From NCBI GenBank assembly GCA_038065635.1, contig JBBTQP010000076.1, positions 1-22,455 on the forward strand: 22,455 nt of DNA. The letters are read 5' to 3'. Both the position numbers and the translations under genes were made by a program. This stretch comes from JAHJFW01 sp038065635 (lineage in GTDB: Bacteria; Patescibacteriota; Patescibacteriia; 2-12-FULL-60-25). The notes below the pieces were generated by a model, which worked only from the letters and a program-made list of their open reading frames with translations, was not told the origin of the DNA and searched no databases. Positions 5,662 through 12,222 of the stretch are shown here, in pieces. Each line of letters opens with the position of its first letter. The first letter of the stretch is position 1.

Positions 5662-6518
5662 AACCAACCGTCATTGGCCTTTCTCATGAATCCAAACTTG
5701 TTCGCGGAATTTCTAGTGCTTTGAAGGTTAGTCCAACGATCGTGAAGGCAAAGAAATACGCCGCAGGAGAGTGGACCGTGTTTACTCCGGCAAACGTTTC
5801 ATCGCACGCGATCGTAGTAGGCAATGTTTGGGAAGATCCGGTGAAAAATTTTCAGCTTTTTTTATTACTGCATGCCGTTCGCGAAGCCGGAGCTAAGACC
5901 GTCACGCTGATTGCGCCGTGGATCGCTTACGGCCGCCAGGACCGCCCGGTTCATCCCGGCGAGATGTCTGCGGGACGCGTTATTGCGGATACCATTCTTG
6001 CCACAGGCGTTGACGAGATCGTTACTCTTGATGCGCACAGCTCGCGATTCATCAAGTTTTTTCGCGGCCGTTTAACGAATCTTGTTCCTACTGCCGAAAT
6101 TGTTCGAGCGGGGCGATCGCATCGCATTGACGCGGTAGCATCTCCGGATCGCGGAGCCTCGGAACGGGCGCGATCGATAGCGCGAAAACTCCGTCGTCCA
6201 TTTATTGAGATCGGCAAAACACGACTAGGTCCTGGACGCGTAGTTTCGCGTCTCATTTCCGGGGATGCCTCGAAAAAACGAGTGTTGCTTGTCGACGACA
6301 TGGCTGATTCCGGAGCCACGCTTTTCAACGCGACAGCAGTGCTAAGATCGGCTGGCGCGACATCCGTTGGAGCTTACGTATCGCACGCGATCGATCTCGC
6401 GTCATTGCGAAAAAAGTCGTCGCGCGGCGGATTAGATTTTTTGGAAGCCGCGTTCGATCATAGAGCGGGAAAGCTTTCCGTACCGTTCAGTTTTTTCGTG
6501 AAAGCACGGCGTAGGTGA
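5658..6518 (+). CDS. prs: Ribose-phosphate pyrophosphokinase (PRPP synthetase)
   Basis: The 286-residue protein carries PRPP synthetase motifs: YGRQDRP (91-97, ATP-binding region), DAHSSR (125-130, metal/ribose-phosphate region) and the PRPP loop LLVDDMADSGAT (210-221). It makes PRPP from ribose 5-phosphate and ATP for nucleotide synthesis. At 286 residues it is shorter than classical class I enzymes of about 310, as often seen in divergent homologues. It overlaps the upstream phosphoribosyltransferase by 4 bp and the convergent Smr gene by 32 bp (6487-6518). Confidence 0.88.
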   Translation: MKPTVIGLSHESKLVRGISSALKVSPTIVKAKKYAAGEWTVFTPANVSSHAIVVGNVWEDPVKNFQLFLLLHAVREAGAKTVTLIAPWIAYGRQDRPVHPGEMSAGRVIADTILATGVDEIVTLDAHSSRFIKFFRGRLTNLVPTAEIVRAGRSHRIDAVASPDRGASERARSIARKLRRPFIEIGKTRLGPGRVVSRLISGDASKKRVLLVDDMADSGATLFNATAVLRSAGATSVGAYVSHAIDLASLRKKSSRGGLDFLEAAFDHRAGKLSVPFSFFVKARRR

Positions 6519-6828
6519 CGGCGTTCATTTGCGTTGGAGAATTGGAGCCGCGGAAATATTCAACAACCGGGTGATTGTGAAGTAATTTTTCAACTGCTTT
6601 TTGGAGCTTCTGTTCTCCACGTCCGTGTATTATTTTTACAACTTCCGTTCCGTTCATAAACTCGTGGTGCAAAAAAGAGTCCAGTTCGCGCGTTGCGTCT
6701 TCAACAGAAAGGCCGTGCAAATCAACATTTATTGCGTCGCCCAATTCTGCTGCAAAAATCGCTGCTTCGTGGTCCGCGTTCGGAGGCACTGATATTATCG
6801 GTAGTCGTTCACCCATATTTAGCGGCAT
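6487..6828 (-). CDS. Smr-domain protein
   Basis: This protein of 113 residues is essentially a single Smr domain, with INVDLHGLSVEDA (33-45) and KIIHGRGEQKL (65-75), the two signature stretches. Smr domains bind or nick branched DNA or cleave RNA; a stand-alone domain's role is open, though in bacteria they are linked to ribosome rescue or DNA processing. The start at 6828 is the first ATG. The second ATG at 6816 (MGERLPII) is a serious alternative, because TGC-TACCAT (6832-6827) would make 6816 the start just inside the transcript. The gene is convergent and overlapping with prs. Confidence 0.85.
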   Translation of the reverse strand: MPLNMGERLPIISVPPNADHEAAIFAAELGDAINVDLHGLSVEDATRELDSFLHHEFMNGTEVVKIIHGRGEQKLQKAVEKLLHNHPVVEYFRGSNSPTQMNAVTYAVLSRKN

Positions 6829-6836
6829 GGTAGCAT
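6827..6836. promoter_or_regulatory. Overlapping divergent -10 elements (Smr gene and thermonuclease gene)
   Basis: On the plus strand TGG-TAGCAT (hexamer 6831-6836) ends 6 nt before the thermonuclease ATG at 6843. On the minus strand TGC-TACCAT (hexamer 6832-6827) overlaps it and points towards the Smr gene. The intergenic space is only 14 bp if the first Smr ATG is used, so the two promoters would compete for polymerase. Confidence 0.4.
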
Positions 6837-6842
6837 GATCTT

Positions 6843-7448
6843 ATGGCTGTGCAAAAGCGGTTTTATGCGTTTATCGCCGCGCTGTTTATTACCGCGTTTA
6901 TCGGCGTCTTTCTGATCCTCCAAGAGAAGTCCGTTCCGGTTAGCGTTGAACCGATTGTAAATAAAGTTGATGATTTTCAGATTCAGGCGCAAACGAGCAC
7001 GACCACGGATTCAAACGCAAACTCCACGGTTTTGCGCGTTATCGACGGTGATACTCTTGTAGCGCGTCTCGACAATGAGCCGTGGGATTGGACGATCAGG
7101 ATGCTTGGGATAAATACGCCGGAAACAGTTGATCCGCGAAAACCGGTGGAGTGTTTCGGAAAAGAAGCGTCAGAAAAACTCAAATCGCTCTTGCCGCCAG
7201 ACTCTCGGATTCGTCTCGCGCCAGATCCGAAAGCCGATGAGCGAGATAAATACGATCGTCTTTTGCGAAACGTATTTCTAGCTGACGATACAGACGTGAA
7301 CGCACTTATGGTTCGCGACGGTTTCGCTTATGCATATCTCTCTTTTCCATTAGATGCGGAGAGGAAGAAAGAATTGAAAGAATTGGAAACGACGGCGAAA
7401 CAAGAGCGTCGCGGATTGTGGGGTGAGGTTTGCGGCGCCACCCGTTGA
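6843..7448 (+). CDS. Membrane-anchored thermonuclease (staphylococcal nuclease-like)
   Basis: The 201-residue protein has an N-terminal membrane helix (about 8-26, possibly an uncleaved signal), a Ser/Thr/Asn-rich linker (to about 60) and an SNase domain. Active-site positions follow the family: VIDGDT (67-71), Arg86 in IRMLGI, Glu94 in NTPE and Arg139 in DKYDRLLR. The Asp equivalent to the calcium ligand Asp40 is Asn91, a frequent variant. Surface nucleases of this type can degrade environmental nucleic acid, which would suit a nucleotide-scavenging cell (inference). There is no SD; a -10-like box lies 6 nt upstream. Confidence 0.92.
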   Translation: MAVQKRFYAFIAALFITAFIGVFLILQEKSVPVSVEPIVNKVDDFQIQAQTSTTTDSNANSTVLRVIDGDTLVARLDNEPWDWTIRMLGINTPETVDPRKPVECFGKEASEKLKSLLPPDSRIRLAPDPKADERDKYDRLLRNVFLADDTDVNALMVRDGFAYAYLSFPLDAERKKELKELETTAKQERRGLWGEVCGATR

Positions 7449-7504
7449 CGCGGAGGTGGGTTATTGCTAGGTTGTCGGCGCGATACGAACCTTCACTCAA
7501 GGAG
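7445..7504 (+). promoter_or_regulatory. Candidate promoter and strong SD for the HAD gene
   Basis: TTGACG (7445-7450, overlapping the thermonuclease stop) and TAGGTT (7468-7473, preceded by TGC) are 17 nt apart. AAGGAG (7499-7504) is an SD 8 nt before the ATG at 7513. The -10 is a poor match, but spacing and the TGC extension support it. This gene has a leader and SD, unlike its neighbours. Confidence 0.4.
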
Positions 7505-7512
7505 TAAACGGG

Positions 7513-8304
7513 ATGGGAAAGAAGAGCGCGTTGTATGTCGACTTGGACGGGACCTGGCATCCTTGGCAGATGTTTGACGAGCTGATCAAGATGTTCGTGA
7601 GGCTCGGCATCATGCCGCAGATCGTGCTCGAGATGTCCAGGGATCAGTTTCTCGCGTACAAGAACAAGCGCGGGAAATTCTCGCACTTCATCGACGCCGC
7701 GGTTTCCGCGTACTACAAGAACGATCGTCTTCGCGGTATGCGTATCAGCGACGCCAAATTCGCTGCGCAGAAAGTGATCGAGGAAAAGGGCTTGCGAGTC
7801 CATCTCTTCACCGATCGTCTGTCGTGGGCAGCATACGAGACAGGAGTATGGCGCACGATCATTTCCGGATCGCCGAGAGAAGTCGTTCAGGCGTTCGCGA
7901 ACGCGCAACTGATCACCGAGGTGTTCGCCACCGAACATCCGTGTGACGACGAGGTGTTTCTCGGTGGCGAACCGAATGTTTGGGCCTCCAAGAAAGGAGA
8001 GGCGGTACGCGTCTCTGCGAAGCGGAACAACATCGATTTGCAGCGATCGGTCGCAGTCGGAGATTCGCTGTCCGACTCGGGGATGTTCGAACTCGTCGGC
8101 TATCCTGTCTGCTTCAATCCGGAGAGGGCTCTTCTCAAAAGGGCGAAAGAAAATCGGTGGCCCGTGGTGTTCGAGAAAAAAGACGTAATCGCGGCTTTCG
8201 TGCCGAACGAGGACGGGCTCCTGGTCGAGGCGGATTTCTCCGACATCCTTCCTTCACGTCTCGCAAAACGCCTCGAAAGGCTGCTTGCGATCGTGGCACG
8301 CTGA
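7513..8304 (+). CDS. HAD-superfamily hydrolase (phosphoserine phosphatase-like)
   Basis: The 263-residue protein has the four HAD motifs in order: YVDLDGT (8-14; Asp10 nucleophile and Asp12), SGS (118-120, motif II), a Lys near 160 (motif III) and VGDSLSD (182-188, motif IV). A helical cap between motifs I and II fits subclass I, as in SerB-like phosphatases. The substrate is unknown; the cap is not clearly SerB. Codon use is unlike the neighbours: Phe is mostly TTC and Ile mostly ATC, with many CTC/CTG Leu codons. The gene has a strong SD and its own terminator, so it is a monocistronic and probably well-expressed unit. Confidence 0.85.
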   Translation: MGKKSALYVDLDGTWHPWQMFDELIKMFVRLGIMPQIVLEMSRDQFLAYKNKRGKFSHFIDAAVSAYYKNDRLRGMRISDAKFAAQKVIEEKGLRVHLFTDRLSWAAYETGVWRTIISGSPREVVQAFANAQLITEVFATEHPCDDEVFLGGEPNVWASKKGEAVRVSAKRNNIDLQRSVAVGDSLSDSGMFELVGYPVCFNPERALLKRAKENRWPVVFEKKDVIAAFVPNEDGLLVEADFSDILPSRLAKRLERLLAIVAR

Positions 8305-8305
8305 T

Positions 8306-8334
8306 ACGCTCTCGCTCGAGGGCGTTTTTCTTTT
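8306..8334 (+). terminator. Rho-independent terminator after the HAD gene
   Basis: ACGCTCTC (8306-8313) pairs with GAGGGCGT (8318-8325), with one G-T pair and a 4-nt loop, followed by a T-rich run to 8334. It lies directly after the stop codon. Confidence 0.85.
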
Positions 8335-8373
8335 CCTTGATCTCATTGGCGCAATTCTGTAAGGTCTTTATAT

Positions 8374-9867
8374 ATGGAAATTAACGTACAGCGTATTGAT
8401 ATATTTGATGTTTCCGCAGACCTTCTTGTCCTCGGAGCGTATCAAGGAATCTCACATCCGTTTGATGAGATTGACCGGAAGTTTGACGGGGAGATCTCAA
8501 AAATCGCGGCTCGAAGTGGGTTCGATGGTAAGCACGGGCAGACGCTTTTGTTTCCTACTTTTGGAAAGATTTCTGCGAAGACCGTGGCCATCGTTGGCTT
8601 GGGCGAACGGAAATCGTTTACGGCTGATAGCGCGCGCAAGATCGGTGGGTTGATTGTGAAAATTGCAAAGTCTCATCGTGCTGCAACGGTCGCCACTGCT
8701 ATTCCGGGTTTTGATCTAAAAGGGATTGACTTTCGAAACACGGCGCAAGCGTTTGCTGAAGGCGTCTTTCTTTCCGCATATCGTTTCCACGTCTATCACG
8801 GCACGCTGAAGAAAAAGGAGAAACCGCCGCGCGAATTAAAGAGCGTGATCGTTTGCGAGCGAGGAGCGAGACAAGCGGTGTCTGCGGAGCAGGGGATTAA
8901 GCAGGCGGAAGTTCTCTCACGCGCTACGAACTACGCTCGGGATCTCGTAAATACTCCGTCTTCGGAAATGACTCCGGCTAGAATGGCGGAAGAAGCGAAA
9001 TCTCTCGCTGGAAAAGGAATTCGCGTGAAGATAATGGACGCGAAGGAAATGGAGCGTCGAGGAATGTACGCGGCGCTAGCAGTGGCGCGCGGATCCGCGC
9101 ATTCTCCGGTTGGAGTTCATCTTTCATATCATCCAACCGGCGCGAAGAAGACAGTGGCGATCGTCGGAAAAGCGGTTACGTTTGATTCTGGTGGACTCTC
9201 GCTCAAGCCGGCGAAAAGTATGGAGAGCATGAAGATCGATATGGCCGGCGCCGCGTCGGTTCTTGGATTGTTTCGTGCCATTGCGGAATTGCGGCCGTCA
9301 GTCGCGGTTCACGGGATTTTTCTCGCGGTTGAAAATATGCCGAGCGGTTCGGCGTATCGTCCCGGCGACGTTGTTCGTGCAATGAACGGGACGACCATCG
9401 AAGTTTTGAACACAGACGCAGAAGGACGAGTGACGCTCGCGGACGCGCTTTCTTATGCGCAGACATTAAAGCCGGACATGATCGTAGATCTCGCAACGCT
9501 AACAGGTGCGTGCGTAGTCGCTCTCGGCAATGACGTCGCCGCTCTACTCGCGAACGATGCGAAACTTTCCAAGCGACTTATGTCCGCCGCCACAGAAAGC
9601 GGAGAGCCGCTATGGGAACTTCCGTTGTATGAGCAGTACAACGAACAGATCAAGTCCAAAATTGCGGATATAAAAAATACGGGAGAGGGAAGTGCGGGGA
9701 CTATCACAGCGGCATTATTCTTGAAACATTTTGTAGACGAAACGCCGTGGGCGCATCTCGATATCGCAGGACCGTCTTATGTTGAACGTGAAACGCGACC
9801 GGATCAGCCGTATGGGGGGAGTGGGTATGGGGTGAGATTGTTAGCGAGGTTTTTGCAGGGGTTTTGA
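8374..9867 (+). CDS. pepA: Leucyl aminopeptidase (M17 family)
   Basis: This 497-residue protein is full length for PepA. The C-terminal catalytic domain has the two-zinc and active-site residues in place: Lys266 and Asp271 in VGKAVTFDSGG, Lys278, Asp289, and Asp348, Glu350 and Arg352 in the signature NTDAEGR. The usual GKG before the metal-site Asp reads GKA, a small change. The N-terminal macro-like domain (1-160) is divergent, as usual. The enzyme removes N-terminal residues from peptides in the cytoplasm. Some PepA proteins also bind DNA, which cannot be judged here. No SD is present; TAAGGT at 8360-8365 ends 8 nt before the ATG. Confidence 0.96.
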   Translation: MEINVQRIDIFDVSADLLVLGAYQGISHPFDEIDRKFDGEISKIAARSGFDGKHGQTLLFPTFGKISAKTVAIVGLGERKSFTADSARKIGGLIVKIAKSHRAATVATAIPGFDLKGIDFRNTAQAFAEGVFLSAYRFHVYHGTLKKKEKPPRELKSVIVCERGARQAVSAEQGIKQAEVLSRATNYARDLVNTPSSEMTPARMAEEAKSLAGKGIRVKIMDAKEMERRGMYAALAVARGSAHSPVGVHLSYHPTGAKKTVAIVGKAVTFDSGGLSLKPAKSMESMKIDMAGAASVLGLFRAIAELRPSVAVHGIFLAVENMPSGSAYRPGDVVRAMNGTTIEVLNTDAEGRVTLADALSYAQTLKPDMIVDLATLTGACVVALGNDVAALLANDAKLSKRLMSAATESGEPLWELPLYEQYNEQIKSKIADIKNTGEGSAGTITAALFLKHFVDETPWAHLDIAGPSYVERETRPDQPYGGSGYGVRLLARFLQGF

Positions 9868-9894
9868 TTGAATCCGTAGATAATCCAACCAGCT

Positions 9895-9972
9895 GTCATT
9901 CCCGTGAAGACGGGAATCCATGTCAAAAGGAATATTTTTCACTGTCTGGATTCCCGCCTGCGCGGGGATGAC
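9895..9972. repeat. Palindromic MITE-like repeat, family A copy 2
   Basis: Starts GTCATTCCCGTGAAGACGGG and ends CCCGCCTGCGCGGGGATGAC. The ends are reverse complements with a few mismatches, and the internal arms GGAATCCA / TGGATTCC match. It shares its design and end sequence with 547-627. It makes up most of the space between pepA and the glutaredoxin promoter. Confidence 0.8.
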
Positions 9973-10037
9973 ACTGGGGTTTTATTGGGATATTATTTGG
10001 TTGTTGCTTACCACTGTGCATAACTTATTTATTGGCG

Positions 10038-10046
10038 TGGTATAAT
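10038..10046 (+). promoter_or_regulatory. Extended -10 promoter of the glutaredoxin gene
   Basis: TGG-TATAAT (consensus hexamer at 10041-10046 with a TG extension) lies 27 nt before the ATG at 10074. No good -35 is visible. The leader would be about 20 nt, A/T-rich and without an SD. Confidence 0.6.
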
Positions 10047-10073
10047 CAGTATAACATTCAACAATATTTTTTT

Positions 10074-10322
10074 ATGACGATTAAACTTTATACGACAAAG
10101 ACCTGTCCATATTGCAAGCTGGCGAAAGATTTTCTCAATGAGAAAGGCACCAGCTTTACCGAGATAGATGTTGCCGAAGATCCGGCTGCAGCCAACGAGA
10201 TGGTAAAACTTTCGGGTCAGATGGGCGTACCGGTAATCGATGTCGACGGAAAGGTAATTGTCGGCTGGAACAAGGCCGCGCTTGAAGAGGCGTTGGGAAA
10301 GAAGGAGAAGGCAAAAGCGTAA
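10074..10322 (+). CDS. Glutaredoxin-family protein
   Basis: With start MTIKLYTTKTCPYC at 10074 the protein has 82 residues. It has the CPYC redox centre (11-14) and the cis-Pro loop GVPVIDVDG, then IVGWNKAALEEAL, the compact glutaredoxin/NrdH-type fold. It reduces disulfides using glutathione or thioredoxin reductase; which donor is used is not visible. The frame extends upstream to 10032, but those residues run through the promoter and leader, so the later ATG is chosen. It stands next to SOD and a peroxiredoxin, giving a small oxidant-defence neighbourhood. Confidence 0.93.
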   Translation: MTIKLYTTKTCPYCKLAKDFLNEKGTSFTEIDVAEDPAAANEMVKLSGQMGVPVIDVDGKVIVGWNKAALEEALGKKEKAKA

Positions 10323-10342
10323 AATAGTTAGCAAACTATTCC

Positions 10343-10533
10343 GTCATTGCGAGGAGTAGCAACAACGTCACTCACGATCTCGTATACTGTCATTGCGAGG
10401 AGGCTTGTGCGACGCGGCAATCTAATAGGAGTAATATTTTTCTTCTATGAGATTGCCACGTCGCCTGCTAGCTCCTCGCAATGACGGATTTGACAAGATT
10501 GCCACGCTTTTTAGTATATGGCTACGCAATGAC
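10343..10533. repeat. Nested pair of palindromic repeats, family B
   Basis: The inner element 10389-10485 begins GTCATTGCGAGGAGGCTTGT and ends AGCTCCTCGCAATGAC, with inner arms GGCAATCT / AGATTGCC-like. It is flanked by GTCATTGCGAGGAGTAGCAA (from 10343) and GATTGCCACGC...CGCAATGAC (ending 10533). These look like the two ends of another, older copy, so one element appears inserted in another. A further copy is at 14576-14668. The whole glutaredoxin-SOD space (10323-10551) is this repeat. Confidence 0.8.
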
Positions 10534-10551
10534 GGAATATAATGATGTAAA

Positions 10552-11151
10552 TTATTTTTGTATCTTCTCGTACAGCTCATTCGCTTTATTCCAGTTGAAA
10601 TTTTTCCAGAAATATTCAATGTAAGTTTTTCTATCCGAGCCGTGATCGATGAAATAAGCGTGCTCGTAAACGTCGAGGACGATAATCGGAATACAACCCC
10701 ACACGCCGCCTTGGTTGTGCGCGTCGCCGGTGTAGACTTTCAGAGCGACGTCATGCGTGTCCCATGCAAGAACAACCCAGCCGCGCGCAGCCAAACCGCA
10801 AGCTGAAAAATATGCGATGAAATTTTCGATAGATCCGAATTCTTTATCTATATCATCTTTTAGCGGTCCTGTAGGCACTCCGTCTCCTCCAAGAACCGCG
10901 AAATACAGTTCGTGAAGATATACTCCGTTTGCCGCGAAAGTTTCCCCGTCTTTCAACGCGCGAAGTTCGGAGAATGTTTGATTTGCACTTGAGACATCGC
11001 CGCCGCTAGATAATGGCTTTAATTTCTCCTCAATTTCATTCTTCTTCGCCACATAACCGGCATAGAGCTTATCATGGTGAATCGCTGTGGTGTTTTCACT
11101 TATCCCTTCGAGTTCGCCGGAAAACGGAAGCGGTTTAGTTTCTGATTTCAT
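10552..11151 (-). CDS. Superoxide dismutase, Fe/Mn family
   Basis: The 199-residue protein has metal ligands recognisable as His25 in IHHDKLYAGYV, His80 in GVYLHELYF, and Asp160 and His164 in LDVYEHAYF (canonical DVWEHAYY with Trp to Tyr). It turns superoxide into peroxide and oxygen. The sequence is a divergent form, and iron versus manganese use cannot be read from it. No signal peptide is present, so it should be cytoplasmic. TAATCT (11165-11160) ends 8 nt before the ATG with no SD, and a 7-bp tandem repeat lies where the -35 region would be. It sits downstream of the peroxiredoxin on the same strand. Confidence 0.95.
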   Translation of the reverse strand: MKSETKPLPFSGELEGISENTTAIHHDKLYAGYVAKKNEIEEKLKPLSSGGDVSSANQTFSELRALKDGETFAANGVYLHELYFAVLGGDGVPTGPLKDDIDKEFGSIENFIAYFSACGLAARGWVVLAWDTHDVALKVYTGDAHNQGGVWGCIPIIVLDVYEHAYFIDHGSDRKTYIEYFWKNFNWNKANELYEKIQK

Positions 11152-11164
11152 ATTGGTTGAGATT

Positions 11165-11199
11165 AGGTTTCAGGTTTCAGGTATCAGGTTTTAGGTGAG
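11165..11199. repeat. 7-bp tandem repeat upstream of SOD
   Basis: Five consecutive 7-mers, AGGTTTC AGGTTTC AGGTATC AGGTTTT AGGTGAG, occupy 11165-11199. They overlap the peroxiredoxin stop (11191-11193) and abut the presumed SOD -10 (11165-11160). On the SOD strand the unit reads roughly GAAACCT. Confidence 0.85.
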
Positions 11200-11643
11200 A
11201 GCTTTCAGGATGTCCGCATTTTTTGGCATGCCGCGTTTTAAGAAAACGACAATTCCTTCTTTGTCGATTGCTATGACGCTTCGTCGGATAGTTTTGATGT
11301 TAAAGTATTTTCGGATGGCGCCGTATTTTTCGCTGATTTTTTTGCCCACGTCCACCAAAAGCGGAAATGGAAAAGAGTGTTTTTTTACGAAACGCGAATG
11401 ACTTTCTTCATCGCCGTGATTAATACCGAAAACCACCGTATCTTTTTTCGAAAATTTCGTAACGTCGTCGCGCACCGCGCAAAGCTGCATTGTGCAACCC
11501 GGAGTCATGTCACCCGGATAGAAAAACAGAACCACATTCTTTTTCCCCTTATAATCAGCAAGACTGACGAGACCGCCCTTTTGATCGCGGAGTGAAAACA
11601 GGGGAGCGTTATCGCCGATTTTTAGTTCTTTTATTTCCTTCAT
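11191..11643 (-). CDS. bcp: Peroxiredoxin (BCP/PrxQ type)
   Basis: The 150-residue thioredoxin-fold protein has FFYPGDMTPGCTMQLC: peroxidatic Cys50 and a second Cys five residues later (Cys55), the atypical 2-Cys PrxQ/BCP arrangement. It reduces peroxides with thioredoxin- or glutaredoxin-type donors; the glutaredoxin at 10074 is a possible partner. The start is the ATG at 11643, with TACACT (11657-11652) ending 8 nt upstream and no SD. SOD follows 39 bp downstream, so superoxide and peroxide removal are adjacent and may be partly co-transcribed. Confidence 0.94.
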   Translation of the reverse strand: MKEIKELKIGDNAPLFSLRDQKGGLVSLADYKGKKNVVLFFYPGDMTPGCTMQLCAVRDDVTKFSKKDTVVFGINHGDEESHSRFVKKHSFPFPLLVDVGKKISEKYGAIRKYFNIKTIRRSVIAIDKEGIVVFLKRGMPKNADILKALT

Positions 11644-11714
11644 ATCGTATAAGTGTACGAGTTAGGCGTAATAAGAGCAACAGGAGAGTGATTAAACAAG
11701 GAGATCAAATAGGG

Positions 11715-11743
11715 TTGACAAAATCTCGTTTTTGTGCTATATT
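11715..11743 (+). promoter_or_regulatory. Consensus promoter of the 11819-12849 unit
   Basis: TTGACA (11715-11720) and TATATT (11738-11743) are separated by 17 nt, with TGC before the -10. This is the best sigma-70-type promoter in the window, matched by an identical hexamer pair at 16011-15983 on the minus strand. Confidence 0.85.
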
Positions 11744-11774
11744 AATTTGTCGAAATCGCTGCACAAGCGACGGC

Positions 11775-11818
11775 AGTGTCGGGCTTTTCCGGCACTAACA
11801 AGGTTTCTGGAGGGAATC
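11775..11818 (+). promoter_or_regulatory. Structured 5' leader with hairpin and SD
   Basis: AGTGTCGG (11775-11782) pairs with CCGGCACT (11789-11796), 8 bp with one T-G pair and a 6-nt loop. A smaller hairpin (TCGCT-GCACA-AGCGA) lies just before it. GGAGGG at 11809-11814 is the SD, 4 nt before the ATG. The leader is about 70 nt. The hairpin is not followed by a T run, so it is not a terminator; an mRNA-stability or control role is possible. Confidence 0.5.
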
Positions 11819-12067
11819 ATGAGTTTCGGTCAGGCGTTCTGGGACTTGTTCAAGTCACTGTGGGCGGCCCTCGCGGTGATCGTGCTCGCGGGCTATGTCA
11901 CGATCGTGGTGATCAGCGTTTTGTTGACAGGCGCGATCAGCGTGTTCGTCATCTCGTCTCTCGGCGGGCACGCTAGCTACGGCATGTGCGTGCTGGCGAG
12001 TCTGGCCTCCCACGTCATCATCATCGCCACCTACCTCTTCTGGGACCGGTTCGGTTCCGAGGAGTAG
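11819..12067 (+). CDS. Small unassigned two-helix membrane protein (82 aa)
   Basis: The ATG at 11819 follows an SD, and an in-frame extension to 11732 would read across the promoter and leader. The protein is mostly hydrophobic: helices at about 16-38 (AALAVIVLAGYVTIVVISVLL) and 54-74 (YGMCVLASLASHVIIIATYLF) with a Gly/Ala/His-containing turn, and an acidic end (DRFGSEE). It belongs to no family I know. Codons favour C-ending forms, and Phe is read by TTC throughout. It heads a unit with the membrane protein at 12223. Confidence 0.75.
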   Translation: MSFGQAFWDLFKSLWAALAVIVLAGYVTIVVISVLLTGAISVFVISSLGGHASYGMCVLASLASHVIIIATYLFWDRFGSEE

Positions 12068-12222
12068 TCTCGTTCCTTCACCTTCGTTCGCCGCAAGCAA
12101 CTCTGCTTCCGGCGTCCGATCCGAATTCATGACAATCGTCGTGGAGTCAGATCGGATCTCATCAAGAAAGATCCACCCTGCGGCAGGGCAAGCCGGTTCC
12201 ATCACAACTTGAAGGAGGCCAC
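12068..12222 (+). other. Intergenic leader between the two membrane-protein genes
   Basis: No gene or clear promoter is seen. Inverted segments GATCCGA (12118-12124) and TCGGATC (12152-12158) could pair, and CCCTG-CGG-CAGGG forms a small hairpin just upstream of the next gene. AAGGAGG (12212-12218) is a near-perfect SD 4 nt before the ATG at 12223. The two genes are probably co-transcribed from the promoter at 11715. Confidence 0.45.

Noticed and set aside
11165..11199. CRISPR array
   Set aside because: The units are 7 bp with no spacers, and no cas genes are present.
12068..12222. Riboswitch between the two membrane-protein genes
   Set aside because: Small hairpins are present, but no conserved aptamer core is recognised and no terminator/antiterminator pair is seen.
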